A DNA stretch of 64,000 nucleotides from Yoonia tamlensis (GTDB lineage Bacteria; Pseudomonadota; Alphaproteobacteria; Rhodobacterales; Rhodobacteraceae). The DNA lies in NCBI RefSeq assembly GCF_900115105.1, contig NZ_FOYP01000002.1:248001-312000 (forward strand). Reading direction: 5' to 3'. A program made the position numbers and the translations under genes. The notes below the pieces were generated by a model. It was not told the origin of the DNA, did no database searches, and was given only the letters and a program-made list of their open reading frames with translations. Positions 54,260 to 63,306 of this stretch are shown here, piece by piece; positions within the stretch are counted from its first letter, which is position 1, and each line of letters begins with the position of its first letter.

Positions 54260-55179
54260 CAGGGCATCCCCCCGCATAATCTTTGCGCGTCCGCATGCGG
54301 CAGCAATGTAATCATGCGCCCGCCGTCATTGACTTGCCCTGCCAGTTCGCCCGCCCGAGCGCCCGTGCCAAAGAAAATGTCAGCGCGCTGCGCGCCTTTG
54401 ATCGCAGATCCGGTATCTTGGGCCACCATCAGGCGCTGCATTGCGTGGCGTTCGATCCAGACCGGCGCGCCAAGCGGGGTGCAAGCGGGATCAACGGCAA
54501 TTGAACGGCCAGCCGTGATGGATTTTCCCATCGCGCCAATCGGGCCTTGATCTGCGAGGGTTTCGGTGATTTCGCGAAAAAACACGTAGCTTTCGTTTTC
54601 CCAAAGCAGCGCCTGCCCGGCAGCGCCATTATCATGGACCCATTTGCGGATTGTGTCAGGGTTCACATCCGCGACACCACGCGCAATCAGGATTTTGCCG
54701 ACCGAGGTATAATCCCGCCCGTTTTTACCCGCATAACCCAAGCGCAGCATTGTCCCGTCAGGCAGGGAAATCCGCCCCGATCCCTGCACCTGAAGAAAAA
54801 ACAGATCAACAGGGTCGGACAGAAACGCAAGTTCTAGCCCTTGATCCGCGAATGGCGCGTCTTCTTCGATTTGGCGGCGGCTGAATTCGGCGGGGTCTGC
54901 CGGCATGCCATAGACCGGAATATTGAACTGCGCAGTCTGTTCGCGTGACCCGATTAGTTCAGGTTCAAAATAGCCGGTGAACACCATCGGCGCGCTGTCG
55001 GTGATTAAAACCGGCTGGAAATGGTCTTCGAAGAATGTGCGGGGTGACGCGGCGGCCAAGGCCCTATCTGCCCACGTTGGACTTGTGTTCAGAAAAACAT
55101 CAAGGGCGGCCTGATGATCATCAGCCGCCCATCCATTCAAATCCGCGTAGGATTGTTTTTCATATGTCAGTCCGGCCAT
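54259..55179 (-). CDS. mltA: Membrane-bound lytic murein transglycosylase A homologue (no signal peptide seen)
   Basis: Product of 306 residues. The 3D/MltA domain is complete: PMVFTGYFEPELIGSR, DPVDLFFLQVQGSGRISLPD, YAGKNGRDYTSVGKILIARG and the catalytic-Asp block LMVAQDTGSAIKGAQRADIF. It would cleave peptidoglycan to 1,6-anhydromuropeptides. The frame begins MAGLTYEKQSYADLNGWA without a signal peptide or lipobox, odd for an enzyme acting in the periplasm; the upstream gene ends 14 bases earlier, so no room is left for one in this frame. Confidence 0.88.
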   Translation of the reverse strand: MAGLTYEKQSYADLNGWAADDHQAALDVFLNTSPTWADRALAAASPRTFFEDHFQPVLITDSAPMVFTGYFEPELIGSREQTAQFNIPVYGMPADPAEFSRRQIEEDAPFADQGLELAFLSDPVDLFFLQVQGSGRISLPDGTMLRLGYAGKNGRDYTSVGKILIARGVADVNPDTIRKWVHDNGAAGQALLWENESYVFFREITETLADQGPIGAMGKSITAGRSIAVDPACTPLGAPVWIERHAMQRLMVAQDTGSAIKGAQRADIFFGTGARAGELAGQVNDGGRMITLLPHADAQRLCGGMP

Positions 55180-55193
55180 CGCCTGCCTGCACC

Positions 55194-55850
55194 TTATTCG
55201 CCGGTTGCGACCAGTTTCCAGTTTGGATCACCCGCGTCCATCACGCGCGAGAATGTCCATGTATCTTTCTGGCGTTTTACTTCTTTGTCGCTGCCTTCGA
55301 CGATATCGCCGCCGTTATCGCGGACGACAGATGTCATTTCGGACTTAAAGCGCACGGAAATATCCGCCTCTTTGGTTGTGTCGTCAAATTCGGCAGTGAC
55401 AAGCGTCATGTCGCTGACCCCGATAAATGTGGCATCAACGGTCAGCCCTTTGGCTTTGCGATCTTCGACGACGAAAGCAAAGGCTTCGTAGACATCATCG
55501 GAAATGAAGGGTTTGATCTGGTCCAGATCGCCGTTTTCAAAGGCCATCAGGATCATTTCATAGGCCGCGCGGGCACCGCCCAGAAATTCGGAGACGTTAA
55601 ACGCAGGGTCAACCCGTTTCATCGCGGCAAGCGCGGATGCGGCAGGGGTGTCTTCGGCAACGTGGTCAGTGATATCAAGATCCGGCCCGTCTTGCACAAG
55701 TTCGAGATTTGCCTTGCGACGGTGGTTTTCTTGAGGTTGGCGGGCAACGGGTTTTTCAAAACCTTCCCGCGTCCCCAAAACGCCACGCAAGCGCAGGATC
55801 AAAAAAACGGCGATGCCAGCAAGCACCAAGAGTTCAACAAAAGAGTTCAT
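55194..55850 (-). CDS. Tim44-like domain protein
   Basis: Product of 218 residues with an N-terminal membrane anchor (VELLVLAGIAVFLILRLRGV) and a C-terminal Tim44-like domain (FNVSEFLGGARAAYEMILMA, KPFISDDVYEAFAFVVEDRK, VRFKSEMTSVVRDNGGDIVE, DTWTFSRVMDAGDPNWKL). Alphaproteobacterial Tim44 relatives (TimA) are inner-membrane proteins of unsettled role. The ATG at 55850 has GAGG five bases upstream. It leads a unit with mltA and the Smr gene, and is divergent from fxsA. Confidence 0.9.
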   Translation of the reverse strand: MNSFVELLVLAGIAVFLILRLRGVLGTREGFEKPVARQPQENHRRKANLELVQDGPDLDITDHVAEDTPAASALAAMKRVDPAFNVSEFLGGARAAYEMILMAFENGDLDQIKPFISDDVYEAFAFVVEDRKAKGLTVDATFIGVSDMTLVTAEFDDTTKEADISVRFKSEMTSVVRDNGGDIVEGSDKEVKRQKDTWTFSRVMDAGDPNWKLVATGE

Positions 55851-55962
55851 CAGGGCCTCGATCAAGGGAGGGCATGGAAAAATGCCCGTTCAATCCCTAT
55901 GTAGGTGCTGCACAGGGCCAAGTCCACCTTGCCCGGAACAAGTTTAGAAAGGCGCCCCACCC

Positions 55963-56442
55963 ATGTGGCTATTGCTTGCATTTATCGCGGTCCCCATGAT
56001 CGAAATCGCCCTGTTCATTCAGGTTGGTGGTATTATCGGTATCTGGTGGACGCTTCTTATTGTGCTGACCACGGCAGTTGCGGGGTCTTATCTGGTACGA
56101 CTGCAAGGGCTACGCGAACTTGGGAAACTGCAAAGATCGTTTTCCGACATGCAAGACCCGACCGAGCCATTGGCAAATGGGGCCATGATCCTGTTTTCTG
56201 GTGCATTGTTGCTGACGCCTGGCTTTTTCACGGATATTGTCGGGCTTGCGCTGCTTGTGCCAAAAGTGCGCCAAGCTGCATATGCTTGGGGGCGTTCAAA
56301 GGTAAAAGTCGCAAGATTTAGCGCGGGCTCCGCGCAGCCGCAGCCGCAACACCCCCAAGATCAGGTCATTGACGGTGATTTTCAGGACGTCACCGGAGAT
56401 AAAAAACCGACACATACCCCATCTGGATGGACACAGCATTGA
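55963..56442 (+). CDS. fxsA: FxsA family membrane protein
   Basis: Inner-membrane protein of 159 residues. IAVPMIEIALFIQVGGIIG is the typical FxsA start, and LLLTPGFFTDIVGLALLVP the second hydrophobic block; the C-terminus is soluble and Gln/Pro-rich. E. coli FxsA alleviates exclusion of phage T7; its general function is unknown. Confidence 0.9.
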   Translation: MWLLLAFIAVPMIEIALFIQVGGIIGIWWTLLIVLTTAVAGSYLVRLQGLRELGKLQRSFSDMQDPTEPLANGAMILFSGALLLTPGFFTDIVGLALLVPKVRQAAYAWGRSKVKVARFSAGSAQPQPQHPQDQVIDGDFQDVTGDKKPTHTPSGWTQH

Positions 56443-56500
56443 GCCTTGCCAGATTGGCTGTTAGGAAAACGCCAACAGAATTTAACCGGAGCAGTTTATA

Positions 56501-57004
56501 ATGTCTGATACCCCAGAAAACGGTGCCGCAGCAGCCGCACAACCCGCCCAAGTCAAAAGCCGCGTGATGGCGCAATACATCCGCGACATGTCGTTCGAAA
56601 ACATCCTCGCGCAAAAGGGTGTTTCTGGCGACGCGCAACCTGAAATTCAGGTGCAGGTGAACCTTGATGCGCGCAAGCGTACTGCGGACAACCAGTACGA
56701 GGTCATCACAAAGCTGAACATCACCAGCAAGACCAAAGAAAAAGGCGAGCCGCTGTTCGTTCTGGAAATCGAATATGCGGGCGTGTTCCATATCGAAGGT
56801 GTGCCGGATGCACAGATGCACCCCTACCTGCTAATCGAATGCCCGCGCATCACATTCCCGTTCTTGCGCCGCATTGTCAGCGATATCACCCGCGACGGTG
56901 GTTTCCCCGCGCTGAACCTTGAAACAATTGATTTTGTTGCGCTTTACCGGTCTGAACTGGCGCGTCGCGCCGAAGCTGAAAAAGCAAAAGAAACAGTTAA
57001 CTAA
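56501..57004 (+). CDS. secB: Protein-export chaperone SecB
   Basis: Cytoplasmic tetrameric chaperone of 167 residues that keeps preproteins unfolded and delivers them to SecA. Blocks: QYIRDMSFENILAQKG, EVITKLNITSKTKEKGEPLF, VLEIEYAGVFHIEG and PFLRRIVSDITRDGGFPAL. It overlaps the convergent dnaQ end by eight bases. Confidence 0.96.
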   Translation: MSDTPENGAAAAAQPAQVKSRVMAQYIRDMSFENILAQKGVSGDAQPEIQVQVNLDARKRTADNQYEVITKLNITSKTKEKGEPLFVLEIEYAGVFHIEGVPDAQMHPYLLIECPRITFPFLRRIVSDITRDGGFPALNLETIDFVALYRSELARRAEAEKAKETVN

Positions 57005-57728
57005 GCTTTTTCCACAAAGCTTCGTCGCCCAGCTTGTCGACAAAGGCAGCATGGGCGGCGGTTTCCGCCTCTGTGCGTTTCGACGCAAGCGGTTGCGGGC
57101 GCGCCGAAGGGCGCCATTCATCTGATTGATTGCTGCTGGTTTTTGTCCGCCCGTCCGAGGCAAGCGCGAAATCCGGCTGCCGCCCGCCGATCAGTTCCAG
57201 ATAGACCTCTGCCAGAATTTCACTGTCAAGCAACGCGCCGTGCAAGGTCCGCGAAGAATTGTCGATGCCAAAGCGGCGGCACAGCGCATCCAGTGACGCG
57301 GGCGATCCGGGGAATTTGCGGCGTGCGATGGCCAATGTGTCTAAGGCTTGGTCCATTTTATACGCTGGGTAGCCAAGTGTGCCCAGTTCAGCATTCAGAA
57401 ATTTGATATCAAACGCCGCGTTGTGGATGACCATACGCGCATCACCGACAAAATCGACAAAGCTTTGCGCAATGTCCTTGAATACTGGTTTGTCGCGCAA
57501 AATGACTTGACCGGGTTTCGGGTCTTGTGGCGGTTCTAGCAGATCAGGGCCGATCCCGTGCACGCCAAAGGCTTCGGCGGGCATGGACCGTTGGGGGTTG
57601 ATATATTGGTGATAGGTCCGGCCCGTGGGCATATGACCGATCAGTTCAATCGCGCCGATTTCAACGATGCGGTCGCCGTCAGCAGGTTCAAATCCGGTTG
57701 TTTCGGTATCAAGTACGATCTCGCGCAT
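56997..57728 (-). CDS. dnaQ: DNA polymerase III epsilon subunit
   Basis: Proofreading 3'-5' exonuclease of 243 residues. ExoI Asp7/Glu9 in VLDTETTGFEPADGD, ExoII with MVIHNAAFDIKFLNAEL, and ExoIII-epsilon with HGALLDSEILAEVYLELIGG. The C-terminal tail binds the alpha subunit. It overlaps coaE by 20 bases and is the last gene of the maf-aroE-coaE-dnaQ operon. Confidence 0.95.
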   Translation of the reverse strand: MREIVLDTETTGFEPADGDRIVEIGAIELIGHMPTGRTYHQYINPQRSMPAEAFGVHGIGPDLLEPPQDPKPGQVILRDKPVFKDIAQSFVDFVGDARMVIHNAAFDIKFLNAELGTLGYPAYKMDQALDTLAIARRKFPGSPASLDALCRRFGIDNSSRTLHGALLDSEILAEVYLELIGGRQPDFALASDGRTKTSSNQSDEWRPSARPQPLASKRTEAETAAHAAFVDKLGDEALWKKLS

Positions 57729-58311
57729 CGGCTGGCCCCTTTAGCTTTGCAATCAGGTTTTGCACGGCCAGCGCGGTCCCGTCTAGGGTCAGCGTTTCGA
57801 TAATATGATCCGCGCGGGCCCGTTTTTGTGCATCTGGCATTTGCCGCGCAAGAATGGTTTCAAACTGCGTTTCGGTCATGCCAGCGCGCGCCATCACCCG
57901 TGTTTTCTGAACCTCTGCCGGACAAGATACAACCAAAACGGAATCGAGCCATCTGTCGGCACCGGTTTCAAAAAGCAGTGGAATATCAAAGACAACCAGC
58001 AGTTCTGGATGATCTTTCAGGAACTGTTCACGGCTGGCCGCAACAAGCGGATGCACGATGTTTTCAAGCTGCAACAGCACCTTGGGGTCTTGGTTTATCA
58101 ATTCCTTAAGTGTTTCACGTGAAACCTGATTATCGACAACCGCCACAGGAAAAACCGCCGAAATCGGAGCCACAGCCGCACCGCCCTTTTCATAAAGTTC
58201 ATGAACGGTGGCGTCTGCATCCCAGACAGGCACGCCGGCGTCGCGGAACATCTGGGCGGTGGTGGATTTGCCCATGCCAATCGACCCGGTCAGACCCAAA
58301 CGATGTGTCAC
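57709..58311 (-). CDS. coaE: Dephospho-CoA kinase
   Basis: Last step of CoA synthesis, 200 residues. P-loop GSIGMGKSTT with Lys15, then DADATVHELY and VVFDIPLLFETGADRWLD. It overlaps aroE by four bases. Its coding sequence contains a parS site at 58111-58126. Confidence 0.95.
   Translation of the reverse strand: MTHRLGLTGSIGMGKSTTAQMFRDAGVPVWDADATVHELYEKGGAAVAPISAVFPVAVVDNQVSRETLKELINQDPKVLLQLENIVHPLVAASREQFLKDHPELLVVFDIPLLFETGADRWLDSVLVVSCPAEVQKTRVMARAGMTETQFETILARQMPDAQKRARADHIIETLTLDGTALAVQNLIAKLKGPADARDRT
58111..58126. other. parS site (15 of 16 match) inside coaE
   Basis: TGTTTCACGTGAAACC differs from the consensus TGTTTCACGTGAAACA at only the last base. It lies inside the coaE reading frame, about 1.6 kb from oriC. 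ParB binds such sites to segregate the chromosome. Confidence 0.85.
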
Positions 58312-59135
58312 GCCAATACGGCCCTGCGGGTGGCCTCGTCGACCTCGGGGCGTTGGCCAAACCAGCGTTCAAAGCCCGGAACACCCTGATGCAAGAGCAT
58401 CCCCAGCCCGTCAACGGCTGTGCAGCCAACGGCTTCGGCGGCATCCAGAAACGGGGTGCGCAGTGGATTATAGACGATATCAGTCACCACCGTTTCGGGG
58501 CGCAAAGCATCAAGCGAGACCTTAAAATCAGCGGCGCCCTTCATGCCAAGCGACGTGGTATTCACCAGCAGGTTTGCATCGGCCAAAGCCGTACCCGCCT
58601 GCACCCAATCCACGACCCTGATCCTTGCGCCAAAATCCGCGCGCAGGGCTTCAGCCTTGGCGCGGGTGCGGTTGGAAATGATAATTTCGGGAACACCCGC
58701 ATCGGCGAGCGCCACGATAATCGCGCGCGCAGCACCGCCTGCACCAAAAATCATTGCCGGACCCGCCTTGGGATCCCAATCCGGCGCGCCTTGGCGCAAA
58801 TTTGCAATAAACCCGTAACCATCTGTATTATCGGCCAAAATGCGACCGTCTTCTTTGAATGTCAGGGTATTTGCGGCCCCAATCAGCGTGGCACGATCGG
58901 TGATCTGATCTGCAAACTCCAAGACCGCCATTTTGTGCGGAAGGGTCACATTCATGCCCACAAACCCCTGTGCAGGCAATTCACGCAGGGTTTTTTCCAA
59001 GTCTTGATCGGCTACTTGCAAGGCGGTGTAGGATCCTTTGATGTCATAGCGATCAAGCCAGTAGCCATGCAGTTTTGGTGACAAGGAATGCGAGATCGGA
59101 TTGCCAATGACACAGGCACGCGGAGTGTCGGTCAT
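58308..59135 (-). CDS. aroE: Shikimate 5-dehydrogenase
   Basis: NADPH-dependent reduction of 3-dehydroshikimate to shikimate, 275 residues. Substrate-site blocks are IGNPISHSLSPKLHGYWLD and FVGMNVTLPHK, with Lys catalytic in the latter; the cofactor fold has AMIFGAGGAARAII. It overlaps maf by four bases and coaE by four. Confidence 0.95.
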   Translation of the reverse strand: MTDTPRACVIGNPISHSLSPKLHGYWLDRYDIKGSYTALQVADQDLEKTLRELPAQGFVGMNVTLPHKMAVLEFADQITDRATLIGAANTLTFKEDGRILADNTDGYGFIANLRQGAPDWDPKAGPAMIFGAGGAARAIIVALADAGVPEIIISNRTRAKAEALRADFGARIRVVDWVQAGTALADANLLVNTTSLGMKGAADFKVSLDALRPETVVTDIVYNPLRTPFLDAAEAVGCTAVDGLGMLLHQGVPGFERWFGQRPEVDEATRRAVLA

Positions 59136-59731
59136 GATGGCAATTCCCCGCGCAATGTCAGATATGAAAGTAGTTCCAAAAGTGGCAACCCCAGCACGTT
59201 GAAATAATCCCCATCAATGCGTGTAAACAAACGCACGCCTTCTTCTTCCAGCTTATAGGCTCCGACGGAGTGGCGAATGCTTTCCCAGTTCCGATCGACA
59301 TAATCGCGCAAATATGTGTCGCTTACGTCACGCATTTGCAGCCTGACAACGCCGACATGCCGCCAAAGCGGTTTGCCTTCGCCGTAGATCACCGCCGCAG
59401 AGAGCAATTGATGCGTCTGCCCCCGCAAGGATTGCAGCTGTGCAATCGCCAGTTCGGGCGAGCCGGGCTTTGAAAAAATCTGCCGTTCCTTGGCGAGAAT
59501 TTGATCGCAACCGATCACAAGCGCCTGAGGGTGCTTGGCGGCGACGCGCTGTGCTTTGAGTTCGGCCAATGTGTCGGCTATATCGCGGGGCGATGCATCT
59601 TCGGCGATGAGTGACTGGCGGATCATGTCTTCGTCGATCCGTGCCTTGACTACGGTAAAAGAAACAGCCGCATTGCGCAGCAATGTTGCGCGAATTTCGG
59701 AGCCTGATGCCAAGATGATCGGAGCCGCCAT
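59132..59731 (-). CDS. maf: Maf-family nucleoside triphosphate pyrophosphatase
   Basis: Product of 199 residues of the Maf/HAM1-like fold that hydrolyses nucleotide triphosphates such as dTTP, UTP or modified pyrimidines. The family start MAAPIILASGSEIRATLLRN is present, with VIGCDQILAKERQIFSKPGS in the middle and LEEEGVRLFTRIDGDYFNVLGLPLL near the end. The start at 59731 is immediately adjacent to the origin-side gap; a perfect DnaA box covers the start region. First gene of the origin-side operon. Confidence 0.92.
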   Translation of the reverse strand: MAAPIILASGSEIRATLLRNAAVSFTVVKARIDEDMIRQSLIAEDASPRDIADTLAELKAQRVAAKHPQALVIGCDQILAKERQIFSKPGSPELAIAQLQSLRGQTHQLLSAAVIYGEGKPLWRHVGVVRLQMRDVSDTYLRDYVDRNWESIRHSVGAYKLEEEGVRLFTRIDGDYFNVLGLPLLELLSYLTLRGELPS

Positions 59732-59739
59732 GTGGATAA
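59731..59739 (-). promoter_or_regulatory. DnaA box, perfect TTATCCACA
   Basis: On the minus strand the nine bases are TTATCCACA, the strongest DnaA-binding sequence. It abuts the maf start codon. Confidence 0.75.
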
Positions 59740-60135
59740 CCCTTTGGAAAAATTCTGTGTCAGCCTGCGGGTAGTCGAAGGGATAAGACCTGCAAATCAA
59801 AAGCCTGTGCGAAAGTCACAAGTTGTGCCACCTCTTATGCCGATTTTTCCACCGTGGGAAAGTATAAGTCGCCCCTGTGGAAGAATCGTAGCCGAAAGCA
59901 GAGTCAATGTGACAAACCTCGATTTTACGAGAAAATTTTCAGTTTTAAGTATTTGATATATATGTGTAAATTACCATCCATCCGGTTTATCTTCTGTGCA
60001 GATTTATGTTGCTTGCCTTGGGATAAGTCTGCGGATGAAAAAACAAACCACAGAAAACGCGAACACTAATAACAACAACATCTTTTCTTTCTATATATAT
60101 TTATTAAGAAGCGCAGACCGAGAGCGAGGCAAAAC
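59731..60135. other. Candidate chromosomal replication origin (oriC)
   Basis: AT-rich gap of 404 bases between maf (minus) and hemJ (plus), without a gene. It has a perfect DnaA box TTATCCACA (minus strand, 59731-59739), looser boxes TTTTCCACC (59845-59853) and TCTTCCACA (minus, 59876-59884), two GANTC methylation sites (GAATC at 59883, GAGTC at 59901), and two AT tracts (GATATATATGTG at about 59957 and CTATATATATTT at about 60098) that could unwind. Flanking genes point away on both sides, and parS sites lie about 1.6 and 3.2 kb away. Confidence 0.75.
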
Positions 60136-60585
60136 ATGTTTGAATTCCTGATGCCCTATTATCAATGGATCAAAGCGATCCATATTATGGCTGTGATTTC
60201 ATGGATGGCAGGTATGTTCTATTTGCCGCGCTTGTTTGTTTATCATGCAGAGCGGGCCGAGATCGGGTCAGAGCTTGATCAAACCTTTCAAATCATGGAA
60301 CGCAAATTGCTGCGCGTGATCATCAATCCCGCGATGACGGTCGCATGGATTGCGGGGTTGCTAATGCTGGCGACGGGGGCGTTTGATTGGGGATCGGTCT
60401 GGTCATGGGCCAAGATCATCGCGGTAATCCTGATGAGCGGGTTTCACGGCTGGTTAAGCAAGCGCCGCAAAGAGTTCGCGGCAGGGGTGAACACGCGTTC
60501 GGGGCGGGTGTACAGGCTTGCCAATGAGGTGCCGACAGTGCTGATGGTGGTGATCGTCATTGCGGTGATTGTACGACCGTTCTAG
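60136..60585 (+). CDS. hemJ: Protoporphyrinogen oxidase HemJ
   Basis: Integral membrane protein of 149 residues with four hydrophobic segments that oxidises protoporphyrinogen IX to protoporphyrin IX. YYQWIKAIHIMAVISWMAGM includes the conserved His, LPRLFVYHAE and VNPAMTVAWIAG-like (here INPAMTVAWIAG) blocks follow, with KIIAVILMSGFHGWLSKRRK in the third segment. It is the first gene on the right side of oriC. Confidence 0.92.
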   Translation: MFEFLMPYYQWIKAIHIMAVISWMAGMFYLPRLFVYHAERAEIGSELDQTFQIMERKLLRVIINPAMTVAWIAGLLMLATGAFDWGSVWSWAKIIAVILMSGFHGWLSKRRKEFAAGVNTRSGRVYRLANEVPTVLMVVIVIAVIVRPF

Positions 60586-60592
60586 CGGCGCG

Positions 60593-60621
60593 TTGACTTA
60601 ACAGCGTGCCTTGCGTATATG
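60593..60621 (+). promoter_or_regulatory. Promoter of rho
   Basis: TTGACT and TATATG separated by exactly 17 bases, 85 bases before the rho ATG. This is the best housekeeping-type promoter seen in the window. Confidence 0.75.
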
Positions 60622-60705
60622 CGTTGCAGCCTCCCGTCCGGGAGAAGCGTTTTCCATTTCTATCACTGAATGACACTGGCCCAAGGGCGAGTGCTGGATT
60701 TTATC

Positions 60706-61977
60706 ATGTCACTACACCGTCTGAACCTGTCTGACCTAAAGGCGCAAAGCCCCAAGGATCTGTTATCACTGGCCGAAGAGCTGGAGATCGAGAACGCATC
60801 GACCATGCGCAAAGGCGATATGATGTTCGCCATCCTTAAGGAACGCGCGGATGAAGAATGGGTGATTGGTGGCGATGGTGTGCTCGAGGTCTTGCAAGAC
60901 GGGTTCGGGTTCTTGCGGTCACCAGAGGCGAACTATTTGCCCGGTCCGGATGATATTTACGTATCACCGGATATGATCCGCAAACATTCGTTGCGTACCG
61001 GCGATACCGTCGAAGGTGTGATGAAAGAGCCAAATGATTCAGAGCGTTATTTTGCTTTGACTGTTGTTGAGGCGATCAATTTTGAAGATCCGGAAAAGGC
61101 AAAACACAAGGTTGCATTTGACAACCTTACGCCGCTTTATCCCGACGAGCGGCTGAAAATGGAAGTCGAAGATCCGACGATCAAGGACCGGTCAGCGCGG
61201 ATTATTGATCTGGTTTCCCCGATCGGGAAGGGGCAACGTGCCTTGATTGTGGCGCCGCCGCGTACGGGTAAGACGGTTCTGCTGCAAAATATTGCGAACT
61301 CGATCGAGAAGAACCATCCGGAATGCTATTTGATTGTTTTGCTGATTGACGAGCGCCCTGAAGAGGTGACCGACATGCAACGGTCAGTGAAGGGTGAAGT
61401 CGTTTCATCGACCTTTGACGAGCCGGCAACGCGGCACGTGGCTGTTTCCGAGATGGTTATCGAGAAAGCAAAACGTCTGGTTGAACACAAACGCGACGTC
61501 GTCATTTTGCTGGATTCGATCACACGACTGGGTCGGGCATTTAACACGACTGTGCCTTCGTCGGGCAAGGTTTTGACCGGCGGTGTTGATGCGAACGCCT
61601 TGCAGCGGCCCAAGCGGTTCTTTGGTGCTGCGCGCAATATCGAAGAAGGCGGATCGCTGACGATTATTGCGACGGCCCTGATTGATACCGGATCGCGGAT
61701 GGATGAAGTTATCTTTGAAGAATTCAAAGGGACTGGCAACTCTGAGATTGTTCTGGATCGCAAGGTTGCAGACAAGCGCGTGTTCCCGGCAATGGACATT
61801 CTGAAATCCGGTACGCGTAAGGAAGAGCTGCTAGTTGATAAGAGCGATTTGGCAAAGACTTATGTGTTGCGGCGGATTTTGAATCCGATGGGGACAACCG
61901 ATGCGATCGAATTCCTGATCGGGAAGCTGAAACAGACCAAGACAAATTCGGATTTCTTCGATTCAATGAACACGTAA
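60706..61977 (+). CDS. rho: Transcription termination factor Rho
   Basis: Hexameric RNA helicase of 423 residues. N-terminal Rho domain [23 protein letters not shown]-binding cold-shock part [20 protein letters not shown], Walker [12 protein letters not shown] at about 183-193, and [18 protein letters not shown]-like block (reads [20 protein letters not shown]). The C-terminus ends with [11 protein letters not shown]. The Met at 60706 is used as it matches the family start; the ATG at 60670 adds 12 residues without support. Confidence 0.97.
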   Translation: MSLHRLNLSDLKAQSPKDLLSLAEELEIENASTMRKGDMMFAILKERADEEWVIGGDGVLEVLQDGFGFLRSPEANYLPGPDDIYVSPDMIRKHSLRTGDTVEGVMKEPNDSERYFALTVVEAINFEDPEKAKHKVAFDNLTPLYPDERLKMEVEDPTIKDRSARIIDLVSPIGKGQRALIVAPPRTGKTVLLQNIANSIEKNHPECYLIVLLIDERPEEVTDMQRSVKGEVVSSTFDEPATRHVAVSEMVIEKAKRLVEHKRDVVILLDSITRLGRAFNTTVPSSGKVLTGGVDANALQRPKRFFGAARNIEEGGSLTIIATALIDTGSRMDEVIFEEFKGTGNSEIVLDRKVADKRVFPAMDILKSGTRKEELLVDKSDLAKTYVLRRILNPMGTTDAIEFLIGKLKQTKTNSDFFDSMNT

Positions 61978-62006
61978 CTTATTGTTATAAGACAATGGGT
62001 TGAATA

Positions 62007-63287
62007 ATGGATACGATATTTTCCTTGGCAACGGCAAAGGGGCGCGCTGGCGTTGCTGTTGTCCGTTTGTCTGGATCCAAGTCAGTCAGTGCTGCGCAGC
62101 GTCTTATGGGCGATGTGCCGAAAAGCCGCGGCGTGCGGGTGCTGCGGGATGCCGCTGGCGAGCTGCTTGACGAAGCATTTGTATTGCGGTTTGCCGAGGG
62201 CAAAAGCTTTACCGGTGAAGAGGTTGTCGAACTGCATTTGCATGGCAGCCCGGCGGTGCTGGCTTCGGTTCTTTATGAACTTGGCAATGATCCGGATTTG
62301 CGCCCGGCCGAAGCAGGAGAATTCACCCGCCGCGCATTGGAGAACGGAAAGCTGGATCTTGCGCAGGTCGAAGGTCTGGCTGATCTGATTGACGCCGAAA
62401 CGGAAAGCCAGCGTAAGCAGGCGGTGCGCGTCTTTTCAGGGGCGCTTGGTAATCTGGCCGACGGGTGGCGGGTGAAGCTAATTCGCGCGGCTGCCCTTTT
62501 GGAGGCAACGATAGATTTTGCCGACGAAGAGGTGCCAGTTGACGTGACGCCCGAAGTTTGTGCGCTAATTGGAGATGTCCAGCGGGAGATGCAGCGAGAG
62601 GCCGAAGGTGTTCGCGTAGCGGAGAGGCTGCGCGACGGTTTCGAGGTGGCGATAATCGGGGCGCCGAATGTCGGTAAATCAACATTACTTAACCGGATTG
62701 CCGGGCGCGAGGTTGCGATTGTCACTGAAATTGCTGGAACAACGCGCGATGTGATCGAGGTGAAGCTTGATCTTGACGGGATTGCTGTCACGCTTCTTGA
62801 TACCGCAGGACTGCGCGAGACGGATGATCTTGTTGAGGGTTTGGGCGTTGAACGGGCCAAGGAACGCGCAGCACGGGCCGACATACGTGTGCATATGTTG
62901 TTGGCCGAAGATGACGTTCCACTAGATATAGGGGACAGTGATATTATTGTTCGCGCCAAGTCTGATTTATCGGTTGGCGAAGGTATCGCTGTGTCCGGCC
63001 GGACCGGCGCGGGTGTGGATGAACTGGTGGCGCATATTTCTGATATGCTACAGCAACGGGTGGCGTCAGTTGGGGTTGCTATGCGCGAGCGGCATCGCGT
63101 CGCAATGCTGCAGGCAATTGTATATTTGCAAGCTGCAGAGGCTGGAATGTCGGGGCATCACGCGATGGCTGATTTGATTGCGGAAGAGCTTCGGTCAGCA
63201 ATTCGTGCAGTGGATAGCCTTGTTGGACGTGTTGATGTAGAACAGGTACTTGATGAAATATTTTCGAGCTTCTGCATCGGGAAATAG
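62007..63287 (+). CDS. mnmE: tRNA modification GTPase MnmE
   Basis: Forms, with MnmG, the 5-carboxymethylaminomethyl group of U34 in certain tRNAs. The 426-residue product has the folate-binding N-terminal domain ([20 protein letters not shown]), G1 [10 protein letters not shown]2 [10 protein letters not shown]3 DTAGLRET and the C-terminal catalytic FCIGK. Spacing to rho is 29 bases. The G4 motif reads RAKSD rather than the standard NKxD-type block, as in some alphaproteobacterial MnmE. Confidence 0.96.
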   Translation: MDTIFSLATAKGRAGVAVVRLSGSKSVSAAQRLMGDVPKSRGVRVLRDAAGELLDEAFVLRFAEGKSFTGEEVVELHLHGSPAVLASVLYELGNDPDLRPAEAGEFTRRALENGKLDLAQVEGLADLIDAETESQRKQAVRVFSGALGNLADGWRVKLIRAAALLEATIDFADEEVPVDVTPEVCALIGDVQREMQREAEGVRVAERLRDGFEVAIIGAPNVGKSTLLNRIAGREVAIVTEIAGTTRDVIEVKLDLDGIAVTLLDTAGLRETDDLVEGLGVERAKERAARADIRVHMLLAEDDVPLDIGDSDIIVRAKSDLSVGEGIAVSGRTGAGVDELVAHISDMLQQRVASVGVAMRERHRVAMLQAIVYLQAAEAGMSGHHAMADLIAEELRSAIRAVDSLVGRVDVEQVLDEIFSSFCIGK

Positions 63288-63290
63288 GAG

Positions 63291-63306
63291 TGTTTCACGT
63301 GAAACA
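63291..63306. other. parS site, perfect, between mnmE and mnmG
   Basis: TGTTTCACGTGAAACA matches the 16-base parS consensus exactly. It lies between the mnmG ribosome site (AGGAG at 63286-63290) and overlaps its GTG start. Confidence 0.92.

Noticed and set aside
55035-55904. Open frame of 289 codons on the plus strand
   Set aside because: Antisense to the Tim44-like and mltA genes, no ribosome site, no domain-like sequence.
58110-59081. Open frame of 323 codons on the plus strand
   Set aside because: Antisense to coaE and aroE, both of which have all catalytic motifs.
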